Shown here in pieces: positions 28,566 through 37,325 of a DNA stretch of 64,000 nt. Origin of the DNA: Burkholderia sp. GAS332 (GTDB lineage Bacteria; Pseudomonadota; Gammaproteobacteria; Burkholderiales; Burkholderiaceae); NCBI GenBank assembly GCA_900142905.1, contig FSRV01000001.1:620001-684000 (forward strand), in the 5' to 3' direction. A model generated the notes under the pieces. That model had not been told where the DNA came from, made no database searches, and saw only the letters and a program-made list of their open reading frames with translations. Position 1 is the stretch's first letter; each line of letters starts with the position of its first letter. The translations under genes and the position numbers were made by a program.

Positions 28566-29960
28566 ATGCACATCCACATCCTCGGCATCTGCGGCACGTT
28601 CATGGGCGGACTCGCGGTCCTCGCGCGCGGCGCGGGCCACACCGTGACGGGCTGCGACGCCGGCGTCTATCCGCCGATGAGCACGCAACTCGAGGCGCAA
28701 GGCATTCGTCTGATCGAAGGTTATGACGCTGAGCAGTTGAATGGCCTCAACGCCGATCTGTTCGTGATCGGCAATGTGGTCTCGCGCGGCAACCCGCTGA
28801 TGGAAGCGATCCTCGATCGTGGCCTGCCTTACACCTCCGGTCCGCAGTGGCTCGGCGAGCATGTGCTGAACGGCAAGTGGGTGCTGGCGGTGGCCGGCAC
28901 GCACGGCAAGACCACGACCAGTTCGATGCTGACCTGGCTGCTCGAAGACGCGGGTCTCAATCCGGGCTTCCTGATCGGCGGCGTACCGCTGAATTTCGGG
29001 GTGTCGGCGCGGTTGACCGATTCGAGCTTCTTCGTGATCGAAGCCGACGAATACGACACCGCCTTCTTCGACAAGCGTTCCAAGTTCGTCCACTACCGGC
29101 CGAAAACCGCGATCCTGAACAACCTCGAGTTCGATCACGCCGACATTTTCCCGGATCTGGCGGCGATCGAAACGCAATTCCACAACTTGATCCGCACGGT
29201 GCCGGGCATCGGCCGGATCGTGACAAATGGTCGCGAAGACACGCTGGAGCGTGTGCTGACGCGCGGTTGCTGGAGCGAAGTCGAGCGGTTCGGCGTGCAA
29301 GGCGGCTGGGAAACCTTGCCGGCGGAAGACGGTGTGCCGGTCGATGAGCGTTTCGCCGTGTATCACAACAGCGAGCGCGTCGGCGTGGTCGAGTGGCAGG
29401 TGCAGGGCGAGCACAACCGTATGAACGCGCTGGCCGCGATCGCCGCCGCGCGCCATGTCGGCGTACCGCCGGCGCAAGCCGCGAAGTCGCTGGCGAGCTT
29501 CCGGAATGTGAAACGCCGTATGGAAGTGCGCGGCAGCGTCGACGGCGTGACCGTCTACGACGATTTCGCCCATCACCCTACGGCAATCGAAACCACGGTG
29601 GCCGGGCTGCGCGCACGCGTCGGCCACGACAACACGCGAATCCTTGCCGTGCTGGAGCCACGCTCGAACACCATGAAGCTCGGCGTGATGAAGGCGCAAC
29701 TGCCGGCGAGTCTGGCCGGCGCCGACCTGGTGTTCGGCTATGGCGCGCCGGCCGGCCGCGACGCACTCGGCTGGGATCTCGGCGAAGCGCTCGCGCCGCT
29801 CGACGGCAAAGCGCAGGCTTTCGACAACCTCGACGCGCTGGTCAAAGCGGTGGTTCACGCCGCACGCCCTGGCGACCAGATTCTGGTCATGAGCAATGGC
29901 GGCTTCGGCGGTGTCCATCAGAAGCTGCTCGACGCCCTTTCCGCGCGAGGCATGTCGTGA
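28566..29960 (+). CDS. mpl: UDP-N-acetylmuramate:L-alanyl-gamma-D-Glu-mDAP ligase
   Basis: A 464-residue Mur-ligase family enzyme that attaches recycled murein tripeptide to UDP-MurNAc. It starts MHIHILGICGTFMGGLAVLA, the Mpl nucleotide-binding N-terminus. The ATP loop GTHGKTTTSSML is near residue 113. The C-terminal domain includes DDFAHHPTAI and RSNTMKLG. The frame is open upstream to 28491 but 28566 fits the family. With ampD at 12.6 kb it shows active peptidoglycan recycling. A -10-like TACAAT lies at 28477-28482. Confidence 0.93.
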   Translation: MHIHILGICGTFMGGLAVLARGAGHTVTGCDAGVYPPMSTQLEAQGIRLIEGYDAEQLNGLNADLFVIGNVVSRGNPLMEAILDRGLPYTSGPQWLGEHVLNGKWVLAVAGTHGKTTTSSMLTWLLEDAGLNPGFLIGGVPLNFGVSARLTDSSFFVIEADEYDTAFFDKRSKFVHYRPKTAILNNLEFDHADIFPDLAAIETQFHNLIRTVPGIGRIVTNGREDTLERVLTRGCWSEVERFGVQGGWETLPAEDGVPVDERFAVYHNSERVGVVEWQVQGEHNRMNALAAIAAARHVGVPPAQAAKSLASFRNVKRRMEVRGSVDGVTVYDDFAHHPTAIETTVAGLRARVGHDNTRILAVLEPRSNTMKLGVMKAQLPASLAGADLVFGYGAPAGRDALGWDLGEALAPLDGKAQAFDNLDALVKAVVHAARPGDQILVMSNGGFGGVHQKLLDALSARGMS

Positions 29961-30559
29961 TCCTCTATCTGCACGGTTTCCGTTCGTCACCCAATTCGTT
30001 CAAGGCGCGCGTGCTGGCGGCTCGCCTCGTCGAACTCGGCCGGAGCAGCGAATGGTGCTGCCCGATGCTGCCGGTCTCACCGCTCGAGACCGTGGCGCTC
30101 GCCGAATCGCTGGTCGCGGCGGCGAAACCGAAAAACGTCACGGTGATCGGCAGTTCGCTCGGCGGCTACTTCGCCACGCATCTCGCCGAGAAACATGGCT
30201 GGCCGGCGGTGCTGCTGAACCCGGCGGTGGTGCCGCAACGCGACCTGAGCGCCTATCTCGGCGAGCAACCGTTGTGGCACGGCGGCGGTAGCATCACGGT
30301 CGAGCCGCATCATCTGGACGAGCTGCGCGCGCTCGGCGTCGCGTCGATCACGCGGCCCGAACGCTATTATTTGGTGGCGGCCACCGGCGACGAAGTGCTC
30401 GATTACCGCGAAATGCTTGCGCACTATCCGGGCGCGCGCACTACGCTGATCGAAGGGAGTGACCACGCGATCAGCGAATTCGCACAGTACGTCGACGAGG
30501 TGCTGGCCTTTTGCGACGCCGAAGACGTCGAGCCGCCGGCGCCGCGCGAAGTGGCCTGA
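29957..30559 (+). CDS. YqiA/YcfP-like alpha/beta-hydrolase
   Basis: A 200-residue small alpha/beta-hydrolase beginning MILYLHGFRSSPNSFKA from a GTG that overlaps the mpl stop (GTGA). The nucleophile elbow GSSLGGYFA, an Asp in AATGDEVLDY and the His in EGSDHAISEF complete a Ser-Asp-His triad. This is the YqiA-type esterase pattern; the natural substrate is unknown. Translational coupling to mpl is likely. Confidence 0.85.
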   Translation: MILYLHGFRSSPNSFKARVLAARLVELGRSSEWCCPMLPVSPLETVALAESLVAAAKPKNVTVIGSSLGGYFATHLAEKHGWPAVLLNPAVVPQRDLSAYLGEQPLWHGGGSITVEPHHLDELRALGVASITRPERYYLVAATGDEVLDYREMLAHYPGARTTLIEGSDHAISEFAQYVDEVLAFCDAEDVEPPAPREVA

Positions 30560-30737
30560 CAAGCGCCGACGATCCTGCAGCGAGGTCGTTGCGGATCACC
30601 AGATTCATGCCGCCGGCGCGCGCGTATCGCGCTGCGGATCCACTACCACGAACACGTTGCCGTGCCGCGCACGCAGTGACCGATAGCTGAACTCAATCGG
30701 GCGCGCCGGCAGATGCAAGTCAGAACGAGAGTATTGA

Positions 30738-32864
30738 GTGAACGTTTTCTTCGAGGAATCGGGCAGTTTCAAGGCGGGCAGCGTGCTGTCGCGCCAAGGC
30801 GATGCTTTTCAGGTCGAGTTGCCGGGCGGCCGGCGCGCCAAGGTGCGCGCGAAAGATGTACTGATCGAATTCGAAAAACCGACCGCCGGCGAGCTGATGC
30901 AGCAGGCGGACGCGGCTGCGCAGGACATCGATCTGGACTTCCTGTGGGAATGCGCGCCGGATGACGAGTTTCCGTTTGCCGCGCTGGGCGCCGAGTACTT
31001 CGGCGAATCGTTTGGTTCGATTGAGCGCGCGGCGTTGGTGTTGCGCATGCACGGCGCACCGGTGTACTTCCGCCGCAAGGGCCGCGGCATGTATCAGCGC
31101 GCGCCGCAGGAGCAACTCAAGATGGCGCTTGCCGGGCTGGAGCGCAAGCGTCAGCAGGCGCTGGTGCAGGCCGGCTACGAAGATGAGCTGAAGGCAGGCC
31201 GCCTGCCGGAAGGCTTCAGCGGCAACAAGGCGCTGGCTTTGCTCACCAAGCCCGACAAGAACACGATCGAATACAAGGCGCTCGAAGGCGCGGCCGCGGC
31301 GCGCGGGATCTCGCAGGCGCGGCTGATGCTCGAATGCGGCGGGATTCCATCGGCCCGCGCATTGCACGAGGCGAAATTCCTCTCCGAGTTTTTCCCGCAC
31401 GGTACCGGTTTCCCGCCGGTCACGGTCGGCGCGTTGCCGGAAGATTTGCCGGAAGCCGACGTGCAGGCCTTCTCGATCGACGACATCACCACCACGGAAA
31501 TCGACGATGCGTTCTCCGTCGAGCATCTGGCCGACGGCCGCGTGCGGATCGGCGTGCACATTGCCGCGCCGGCGCTCGGCATCGCGCGTGGCGACGATGT
31601 CGATGCGATCGCCCGCACGCGTTTGTCGACCGTCTATATGCCGGGCGACAAGATCACGATGCTGCCCGATAGCGTCGTCGAAGCGTTTACGCTGGCTGAG
31701 GGTGGCTTGCGGCCGGCGCTGTCGCTGTATGTGATCATCAATCGCGAGACGCAGGAAATCGTGGCGAGCGAAACGCGCGCCGAGCGCGTGTTCGTGAAGA
31801 ACAATCTGCGCCACAACACGCTGGATGAGCTGGTCACCGAAGAGGCGCTCGCCGCCGGCACCGGCGATTATCCGCACAAGGAAGACATCGCCGTGCTGTG
31901 GCCGTTCGCACAGGCGCTGTTCGAAAAGCGCCAGACCGCGCGCGCCGGTTACGGCCTGCGCCGCGAAGTGCAGCGCAACACCGATTTCAATTTCTACGTG
32001 GAAGGCGAGCACATCACGATCACGCCGCGCCGGCGCGGGTCGCCGCTCGACACGATCGTCGCGGAGCTTGCGATTCTTGCCAACTCCTCGTGGGGCGCGT
32101 TCCTGCACGACCACGGCGTGCCGGGCATCTATCGTTCGCAGCGTGCGTTCGGCGCGCCGACCGGCCCGAAACGTACCCGCATGCAGACCAATGCGGCGCC
32201 GCACGAAGGCTTGGGCGTCACGCAATACGCGTGGAGCACGTCGCCGCTGCGCCGTTACGTCGACCTCGTGAACCAGTGGCAGTTGCTTGCCTGCGTGCAG
32301 CATGGCGTGACCGCGAAACTGGCCGCGCCGTTCAAACCGAAGGACGCCGATCTGTTCGCTGTCGTGCAAGGTTTCGACGACACCTACACTGCGTACGCCG
32401 ATCACCAGCGCCGCATGGAGTACTTCTGGTGCCTGCGCTGGCTGAAGCAGGAGAACCGGAAGCAGGTGGTGGCGTCGGTGGTGAAGGGCGATCTCGTGCG
32501 CCTCGAAGAGATTCCGCTGCTGCTGCATGTGCCGGGTCTCGGCGTGCACGCACGTGGTACGCGTTTGCAGATGGAAGTGATGTCGATCGACGAACTGACC
32601 GTTGAAGCGTCCGTGCGCCTGCTGCACGTGCTCGACGCGCCCACCGTGACGAGCGGCAGCGAAGCTGAAGAAGCCGACGAGGGCGACGAGGAAATCATCG
32701 ACGTGGCGGAGGAAAGTGCTGAAGGCGAAGCTGAGGCCCAAGCGGAAGCCGACCTCGATGGCGGCGCGGCTGAACCGGGTAATGCCGAAGACGGCACTGG
32801 CGCTGACACCGGCTCCGGTGATGCCGCAGCCGATCAGCAGCATGTCGCGGAGCCAGGACGATGA
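30738..32864 (+). CDS. RNB-domain ribonuclease (RNase II/R family, Zam-like)
   Basis: A 708-residue 3'-5' exoribonuclease-like protein. The RNB catalytic motif is D248...E254-I-D256-D257; E254 replaces the Asp usual in RNase II, while the two Asp most important for catalysis remain. This STTEIDD-like variant resembles cyanobacterial Zam/plastid RNB proteins. The RNB domain covers about residues 240-560, with the conserved YSTSPLRRY-like motif as WSTSPLRRYVDL. The C-terminal 80 residues are very acidic and probably disordered. It starts with GTG, and its stop overlaps aroE (ATGA). Confidence 0.85.
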   Translation: MNVFFEESGSFKAGSVLSRQGDAFQVELPGGRRAKVRAKDVLIEFEKPTAGELMQQADAAAQDIDLDFLWECAPDDEFPFAALGAEYFGESFGSIERAALVLRMHGAPVYFRRKGRGMYQRAPQEQLKMALAGLERKRQQALVQAGYEDELKAGRLPEGFSGNKALALLTKPDKNTIEYKALEGAAAARGISQARLMLECGGIPSARALHEAKFLSEFFPHGTGFPPVTVGALPEDLPEADVQAFSIDDITTTEIDDAFSVEHLADGRVRIGVHIAAPALGIARGDDVDAIARTRLSTVYMPGDKITMLPDSVVEAFTLAEGGLRPALSLYVIINRETQEIVASETRAERVFVKNNLRHNTLDELVTEEALAAGTGDYPHKEDIAVLWPFAQALFEKRQTARAGYGLRREVQRNTDFNFYVEGEHITITPRRRGSPLDTIVAELAILANSSWGAFLHDHGVPGIYRSQRAFGAPTGPKRTRMQTNAAPHEGLGVTQYAWSTSPLRRYVDLVNQWQLLACVQHGVTAKLAAPFKPKDADLFAVVQGFDDTYTAYADHQRRMEYFWCLRWLKQENRKQVVASVVKGDLVRLEEIPLLLHVPGLGVHARGTRLQMEVMSIDELTVEASVRLLHVLDAPTVTSGSEAEEADEGDEEIIDVAEESAEGEAEAQAEADLDGGAAEPGNAEDGTGADTGSGDAAADQQHVAEPGR

Positions 32865-33724
32865 GCGCTAGCGATTCACGTGACCGCTACGCGGTTATCG
32901 GCAACCCGGTCAGCCACAGCAAATCACCGTTCATTCATGGCCGCTTTGCCGCGCAGACCGGCGAGCCGATCGAGTACGGTCACTTGCTCGCGCCGGTGGA
33001 TGCTTTCGTGCCGCATGTGCGCGCTTTTATCGAAGCGGGCGGCCGCGGCCTGAACGTGACGGTGCCGTTCAAGCTCGACGCGCATGCGTTTGCTAACACC
33101 CTGTCGCCGCGTGCGGCGGCAGCGGGTGCGGTGAACACCCTGCGGTTCGACGCGAATGGTATCTACGGCGACAACACGGACGGCTTCGGTCTCGTGCGTG
33201 ACATCGAAGTGAATCTCGGCGTTTCGTTGAAGGGTGCGCGGATTTTGCTGCTCGGTGCAGGCGGCGCCGCGCGCGGCGTCGTGCTGCCGATGCTGGACCG
33301 TGCGCCGCATACGCTGACGATCGTCAACCGTACGGCGGCGAAGGCTGAAACGCTCGTCGACCAGTTCGCGCAGGCCGCGCGCGACGCCGCTTGCCGTCTG
33401 ACGGGCGGCAGCGCGCGAGCGATCGAAGCCGGCGAGTACGACGTGATCGTCAACGCGACGGCCGGCAGCCTGGATGCTTCGTTGCCCGAGTGTGACGACC
33501 ACGCGTTCGGCAGCGGCACGCTCGCTTACGACATGATGTACGGCGCGCATCCGACGGTGTTCATGGAGCACGCGCAGAAGCTGGGTGCGCGTGGCGCCGA
33601 TGGCCTTGGCATGCTGGTCGAGCAGGCGGCCGAATCGTTTTACGTGTGGCGTGGTGTGCGGCCCGATGGCGCGCCGGTGCTGGCTGAATTGCGTGCGTTG
33701 TTGGCGGCGCCGTCGCACGGCTAG
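32861..33724 (+). CDS. aroE: Shikimate dehydrogenase
   Basis: A 287-residue NADP-dependent enzyme reducing 3-dehydroshikimate to shikimate. It begins with [15 protein letters not shown], the shikimate-binding motif with catalytic region NVTVPFK. The NADP loop GAGGAARGV is present, followed by VNRTAAKAE with the 2'-phosphate-binding Arg. GDNTDGFG is conserved. It overlaps the RNB gene by four bases and precedes mtgA, a common Burkholderiaceae order. Confidence 0.95.
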   Translation: MSASDSRDRYAVIGNPVSHSKSPFIHGRFAAQTGEPIEYGHLLAPVDAFVPHVRAFIEAGGRGLNVTVPFKLDAHAFANTLSPRAAAAGAVNTLRFDANGIYGDNTDGFGLVRDIEVNLGVSLKGARILLLGAGGAARGVVLPMLDRAPHTLTIVNRTAAKAETLVDQFAQAARDAACRLTGGSARAIEAGEYDVIVNATAGSLDASLPECDDHAFGSGTLAYDMMYGAHPTVFMEHAQKLGARGADGLGMLVEQAAESFYVWRGVRPDGAPVLAELRALLAAPSHG

Positions 33725-33789
33725 GCCGCTGCTTGATCTTCCGGGACACGCGTACCCAACCACCCACCGACTCGAGGACTCCAGGCACG

Positions 33790-34512
33790 ATGACAGCAAC
33801 GCGGCGCGCGAGCCGGCCAGGTCCGGTGCGATGGATGTTTTATCTGGGCGCCGTGGTGGCGATTGCATGGCTTGCGACGCAGGCGTTTTACTTCGCGCAG
33901 ATCGCGGTGTGGAATTACGTGAATCCCCAGTCGACCGCGTTCATGCGGTCGGATGCATGGCGGTTGTCGGAGGATCGGCCGGATCTTTCGGTGCAGCATA
34001 CGTGGGTGCCGTATGAGCAGATTTCGCACAATCTGAAGCGGGCGATTATTGCTTCCGAAGACGCGAATTTTGTGACTAACAACGGCTACGAGACGGACGC
34101 CATTTTGCAGGCATGGGAGCGGAATAAGGCCAAGGGCAAGATTGTTCGCGGCGGGTCGACGATTACCCAGCAGCTGGCGCGGAATCTGTTTTTATCCCGG
34201 GAGAAGAGTTATATCCGTAAGGGTCAGGAGTTGATCATTACCTGGATGCTTGAGACCCTGATGGATAAGCAGCGGATCTTTGAGATTTATCTCAACTCCG
34301 TTGAGTGGGGGAATGGGGTTTATGGCGCTGAGGCGGCCGCGCATTATTACTACAAGACTTCTGCGGCTAAATTGACTGCTGGGCAGTCGGCACGGCTGGC
34401 GGTGATGCTGCCGCAGCCTAAGTATTTTGATGAGCACAGGGGCTCGGCATATCTGGCTCAGCGTTCGCGCGTGATTGCTCGGCGGATGGGGGCGGCGGAG
34501 TTGCCCGACTAG
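33790..34512 (+). CDS. mtgA: Monofunctional peptidoglycan transglycosylase
   Basis: A 240-residue GT51 enzyme polymerising lipid II. It has one N-terminal transmembrane anchor ([21 protein letters not shown]) and the catalytic Glu E90 in [25 protein letters not shown] and [20 protein letters not shown] are the remaining GT51 motifs. The protein looks intact. From about 33940 onward codon choice shifts to GGG, CGG, TTT, ATT and GAG, unlike its neighbours, right up to the repeat region that begins after its stop. It lies 65 bp after aroE. Confidence 0.93.
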   Translation: MTATRRASRPGPVRWMFYLGAVVAIAWLATQAFYFAQIAVWNYVNPQSTAFMRSDAWRLSEDRPDLSVQHTWVPYEQISHNLKRAIIASEDANFVTNNGYETDAILQAWERNKAKGKIVRGGSTITQQLARNLFLSREKSYIRKGQELIITWMLETLMDKQRIFEIYLNSVEWGNGVYGAEAAAHYYYKTSAAKLTAGQSARLAVMLPQPKYFDEHRGSAYLAQRSRVIARRMGAAELPD

Positions 34513-34536
34513 GGTTTGGGCCTGCTCGGCGGGTCT

Positions 34537-34757
34537 TGTTTGTTTGCCTGCGCGGCGCTTTTGTCTGTACGCCTGCGGCGTTGGCCTCTCCTTGATTTCT
34601 TATTGGTTTATTAGCGTTGCCCCTGTGCGGGGCGGCACCTACTTTTCTTTGCCGGCCGCAAAGAAAAGTAGGCAAAAGAAAGCGGCTCGAAGCCCCTGCT
34701 AAGCGGGTCTCTCGCACAGTTACGGTAGTGGTGCATCTGGAATCTGTGCCCTCGCAC
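34537..34757 (+). repeat. Left arm of composite inverted repeat
   Basis: About 220 bp that recur, inverted and by eye roughly 85-90% identical, at 35351-35483 plus 36862-36949. Shared landmarks are GCGTTGCCCCTGTGCGGGGC, the CTTTGC...GCAAAG hairpin, GAAGCCCCTGCTAAGCGGGT and GGTAGTGGTGCATCTGGAAT. It starts 25 bp after the mtgA stop. I associate this module with repeated copies in Paraburkholderia genomes, from memory. Confidence 0.8.
34638..34672. repeat. 15-bp perfect hairpin within left arm
   Basis: CCTACTTTTCTTTGC, loop CGGCC, then its exact complement. The corresponding hairpin in the right arm is less perfect. It could act as a Rho-independent-like stop for mtgA, but has no proper T run. 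Confidence 0.7.
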
Positions 34758-35350
34758 ATTCCGCGTTCGTGACAAGGCAGTCATACTTCCGGCGGCGCTG
34801 CGCGCGCCGAAGGGTATTTCATCAAACCATCGTTTTGCCGGCGTCTCGTCGAGCTTAGTCCATAGCGCCATCCGCTGGTTTTCGCGCGTGAGTTTCACTT
34901 GACCCCGCGACTCGCCGTTGCATCCCCAACGTTTCTGCATTGCTCCGACACTTCATTCGAAGTGCGAATTCATACCTGCAAGCACTGGCGCGCCTTGTCT
35001 TCCAGTCGAAGTACCGCGCGGCATTTCCCAACACAAATTTATTTCTCGGCCCCTCACCAAGCCGAAGCCGGTGTCTCCCACCGAACTCAGCCGAAACCCT
35101 CTGATTTCCCGTACAGACTCGAAGCGAAGCCCCGTGGTTCTCGCGCAGACTCGTCTTCGCTGAGTCGAGGGCGAGCACCCGACTGCCTCAAAACGAAGCC
35201 CTTGGTTTCCCAGCCAACTCCGCCTTCGCCGAGGCGAAGCCGATGGCTCCCACCGCCCCAACCGAAGCCCCTGGTTTCCCTGGCAGACCCATCCGCGACG
35301 CACGCAGTGCGGAGTGGGAGCTGATGAGCGCTTTGTCACTACCGCGGAAG
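34758..35350. repeat. Core of degenerate CGAAGCCC units between the arms
   Basis: No gene with a recognised family is present. CGAAGC/CGAAAC-type units followed by TGGTTTCCC or CTCCCA occur at 35063, 35092, 35125, 35194, 35235 and 35263, at intervals of 28-41 bp with one longer gap. Read on the minus strand they give repeated Gly-Asn-Gln-Gly-Leu-Arg-Phe-like peptides in a 128-codon frame (34953-35339). That frame is probably not a conventional gene. Confidence 0.6.
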
Positions 35351-35483
35351 GTGCGAGGGCAGGGATTCCAGATGCACCACTACCGTGGCTGCGCGGGGGA
35401 CCCGCTTAGCAGGGGCTTCTAGCCGCTTTCTTTGCTTATCTTTCTTTGCGGCGGCAAAGAAAGTAAGTGCCGCCCCGCACAGC
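35351..35483 (-). repeat. Right arm of composite inverted repeat, part 1
   Basis: Inverted counterpart of the left arm, from the GTGCGAGGGCAGGGATTCCA end up to the IS4 insertion point. It continues after the IS at 36862-36949. Confidence 0.8.
35474..35483. repeat. Left 10-bp target-site duplication of IS4-family element
   Basis: CCCCGCACAG directly abuts the left terminal inverted repeat; an identical copy abuts the right end at 36852-36861. The uninterrupted sequence is seen once in the intact left arm. Confidence 0.92.
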
Positions 35484-36851
35484 AATGCTCTCAACTTAAG
35501 CCCCATTTCATCAAGCAAGCTTGTACGCGAGATGGTGATGGGGCTTGGCTTTTCTGGGCGGTCGTGGGTAAGAGCGCGAGGGCTGGATACGACATCGGGC
35601 CTGGTGGATGGCCGGCATGACTTTGGGCAGCAGGTTCAGGCAGTGTTCAATCCGTAGCAGGCACGCGCCGAGGATCGGCTTGAGGGCACCCAGCGCATAA
35701 ACACGGTCAGGACGGCTGGCAGGTGCGTCATCGTGAGACGCATCGTCGAGATCGCTGAGCAGTGTGCACAGGTTGTCGGCGACGGTTTTTGCGCCGAAGT
35801 CCTGCTGCAGCGCCAGGTAGTCCAGCCCCGTGACGGCCTCCAGCCGCAGCCGGTGCTTGAGCCGTTTGAACGCTTCCTCGATGCGCCAGCGCTGATGATA
35901 GAGCGCCCCGAAGGTGGCAGCCGGATAGCGCTGGCGATCGAGCAGCGAGGTCATCAGCACGCGAACACGTCCGCCAGGAGTGACATCGCGGATCAGGCGC
36001 ACCGTGGTGGGCGTGCGCACCAGTTCATAGTCAAGGGCGTCCTGTTCATTGGGCGCGGCCAGTGTCACGATTCGCTCAGCCTCGCCACTGCGCGCAAAGG
36101 CGGTGACGCACGTCCAGGCGCGTGCATCCACGCGCAGACAGAACGGGATCTCGCGCTGCGCCAGCGCGGCCACCATCATGTTGCCGAGATAGCCGCGATC
36201 GAGCAGCAGCAGATCGGTGTGCGGTTGCAGTACGTCCAGCGCTTCGAACAGCATCTGCCGCTCGGAGCCGTCGGCCGGATGAAGCGCGGCGTGCAGGGTC
36301 AGTTCGGGCCCCGGCAGGAACAGCGCAAATGCGTAGTGGTCGGCGCGCAGATCATGGCCTTCGCGCGTGCCTACCCGCAGACGGCTACCGTCGGCTGCGA
36401 CCAGCCTCAGGCCATTCCAGCGCATCGAATCAATGTAGGGTTGGGCCAGCTCGATCAGGCGCGCGCGGGCCAGTTCGAACAGCTCGGCCGACAGGCCGCG
36501 GCGCGCCTTGCTGAAGGCCTGTGCACTTACCGCCCGGGTGCGCACCGTTTGCCCGTGCAACGCGCCAAACAGCCCATCGAGCTCGGCCTGCACGCTCGAG
36601 CGCATGCCCGACATCATCAACGCTGCTATGCGTGGCAGCGTCAGGATGCGATTGCGGGTAAAGGCAGTGGGAGAACGGCGAACACGCTCAGCGAGCGCCG
36701 GATCGAACAGGAAATCGGAGAACTCAGCCAGGAGTTGGGAAGACGCTGGTATTTGAGTTCATATCGTTTATTTATCAATCAGTTATGCGATGAAGTTTAC
36801 AGGGCAAACGCCCCGTATACAAGCCCTTTCGGGCTTAAGTTGAGAGCATTG
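35484..36851 (-). mobile_element. IS4-family insertion sequence, 1368 bp
   Basis: The element is bounded by 21-bp perfect terminal inverted repeats (35484-35504 and 36831-36851, beginning CAATGCTCTCAACTTAAG) and a 10-bp direct target duplication. The 10-bp duplication and the single DDE transposase with a Y-x2-R-W-x-IEE-x2-K pattern place it in the IS4 family. It is inserted in the right arm of the composite repeat. I do not know its ISfinder name. Confidence 0.93.
35511..36762 (-). pseudogene. IS4-family transposase, 5' frameshift
   Basis: The intact part, from a TTG at 36620, gives 369 residues with the DDE signature: Asp in LVAADGSRLRV, Asp in LLLLDRGYLG and Glu in YHQRWRIEEAFKRLKHRL. The same frame reads clearly further upstream (SQLLAEFSDFLFDPALAERV, then RRSPTAFTRNRILTLPRIAA) but has no start codon before a stop. 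An ATG at 36762 lies in the neighbouring frame and would join it if one base were removed around 36741-36745. The length is 417 codons plus one base. I infer a one-base insertion; a sequencing error or programmed shift is the alternative. Confidence 0.75.
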
Positions 36852-36861
36852 CCCCGCACAG
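36852..36861. repeat. Right 10-bp target-site duplication of IS4-family element
   Basis: CCCCGCACAG, identical to 35474-35483. Confidence 0.92.
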
Positions 36862-36949
36862 GGGCAACGCTAATAGACCACTAAGAACGCAAGGAAAGGC
36901 CAACGCCGTAGGCAAACAGACAAAGCGCCGCGCAGGCAGACAAATCAGG
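36862..36949 (-). repeat. Right arm of composite inverted repeat, part 2
   Basis: This continues the arm after the IS: GGGCAACGC through to the segment complementary to TTTGCCTGCGCGGCG of the left arm. With the IS and one duplication removed, it joins 35351-35483 without a gap. Confidence 0.8.
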
Positions 36950-37055
36950 AAAGGACCAACCCCGCAGGCAACCAGACAAAAAGCGTCGCGAAGACAAACC
37001 AGGAAAGGCCACCGCCACAGGCACCCAGCCAAACCCAGCCCCCGGCAAGGCAAAA
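36892..37055. repeat. Three imperfect 54-55 bp tandem repeats
   Basis: Each unit starts AGGAAAGG(C/A)C (36892, 36947, 37001) and contains CAGGCA and a CAGACAAA-like motif (the third unit is degenerate there). The first overlaps the end of the right arm. The remaining sequence to 37325, before the IclR gene, is A-rich and contains no supportable gene. Confidence 0.65.
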
Positions 37056-37325
37056 ATCCCATTATATGAATTCAACACTCACATATTGGAGTTTCCAAAA
37101 AAACCGCCCTACAATCCAACCCAACACGCACCGTGAGCGGGAAAAAACCAGCCACGACCAGCGACAGCAAGAAAAAAACCGGAGACAAGCCAAACCATGC
37201 CCAAGCCTCAAAGGCAGCACCCGTATGCCCGTGCCACCGGCAACACGCCCTGTGCCGCGAGCAAAACAGGCCTCCTCTCCGGCCCCGCGCTGTAAGCGCA
37301 AAAAACCATCGAAAAGCCAATCGCC

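Noticed and set aside
28476..32843. Long minus-strand frames opposite mpl and the RNB gene
   Set aside because: Shadows of mpl and the RNB gene; compositions are typical of antisense GC-rich frames.
35063..35281. Possible CRISPR-like array
   Set aside because: Units are degenerate, spacing varies from 28 to 69 bp, and no cas gene is present.
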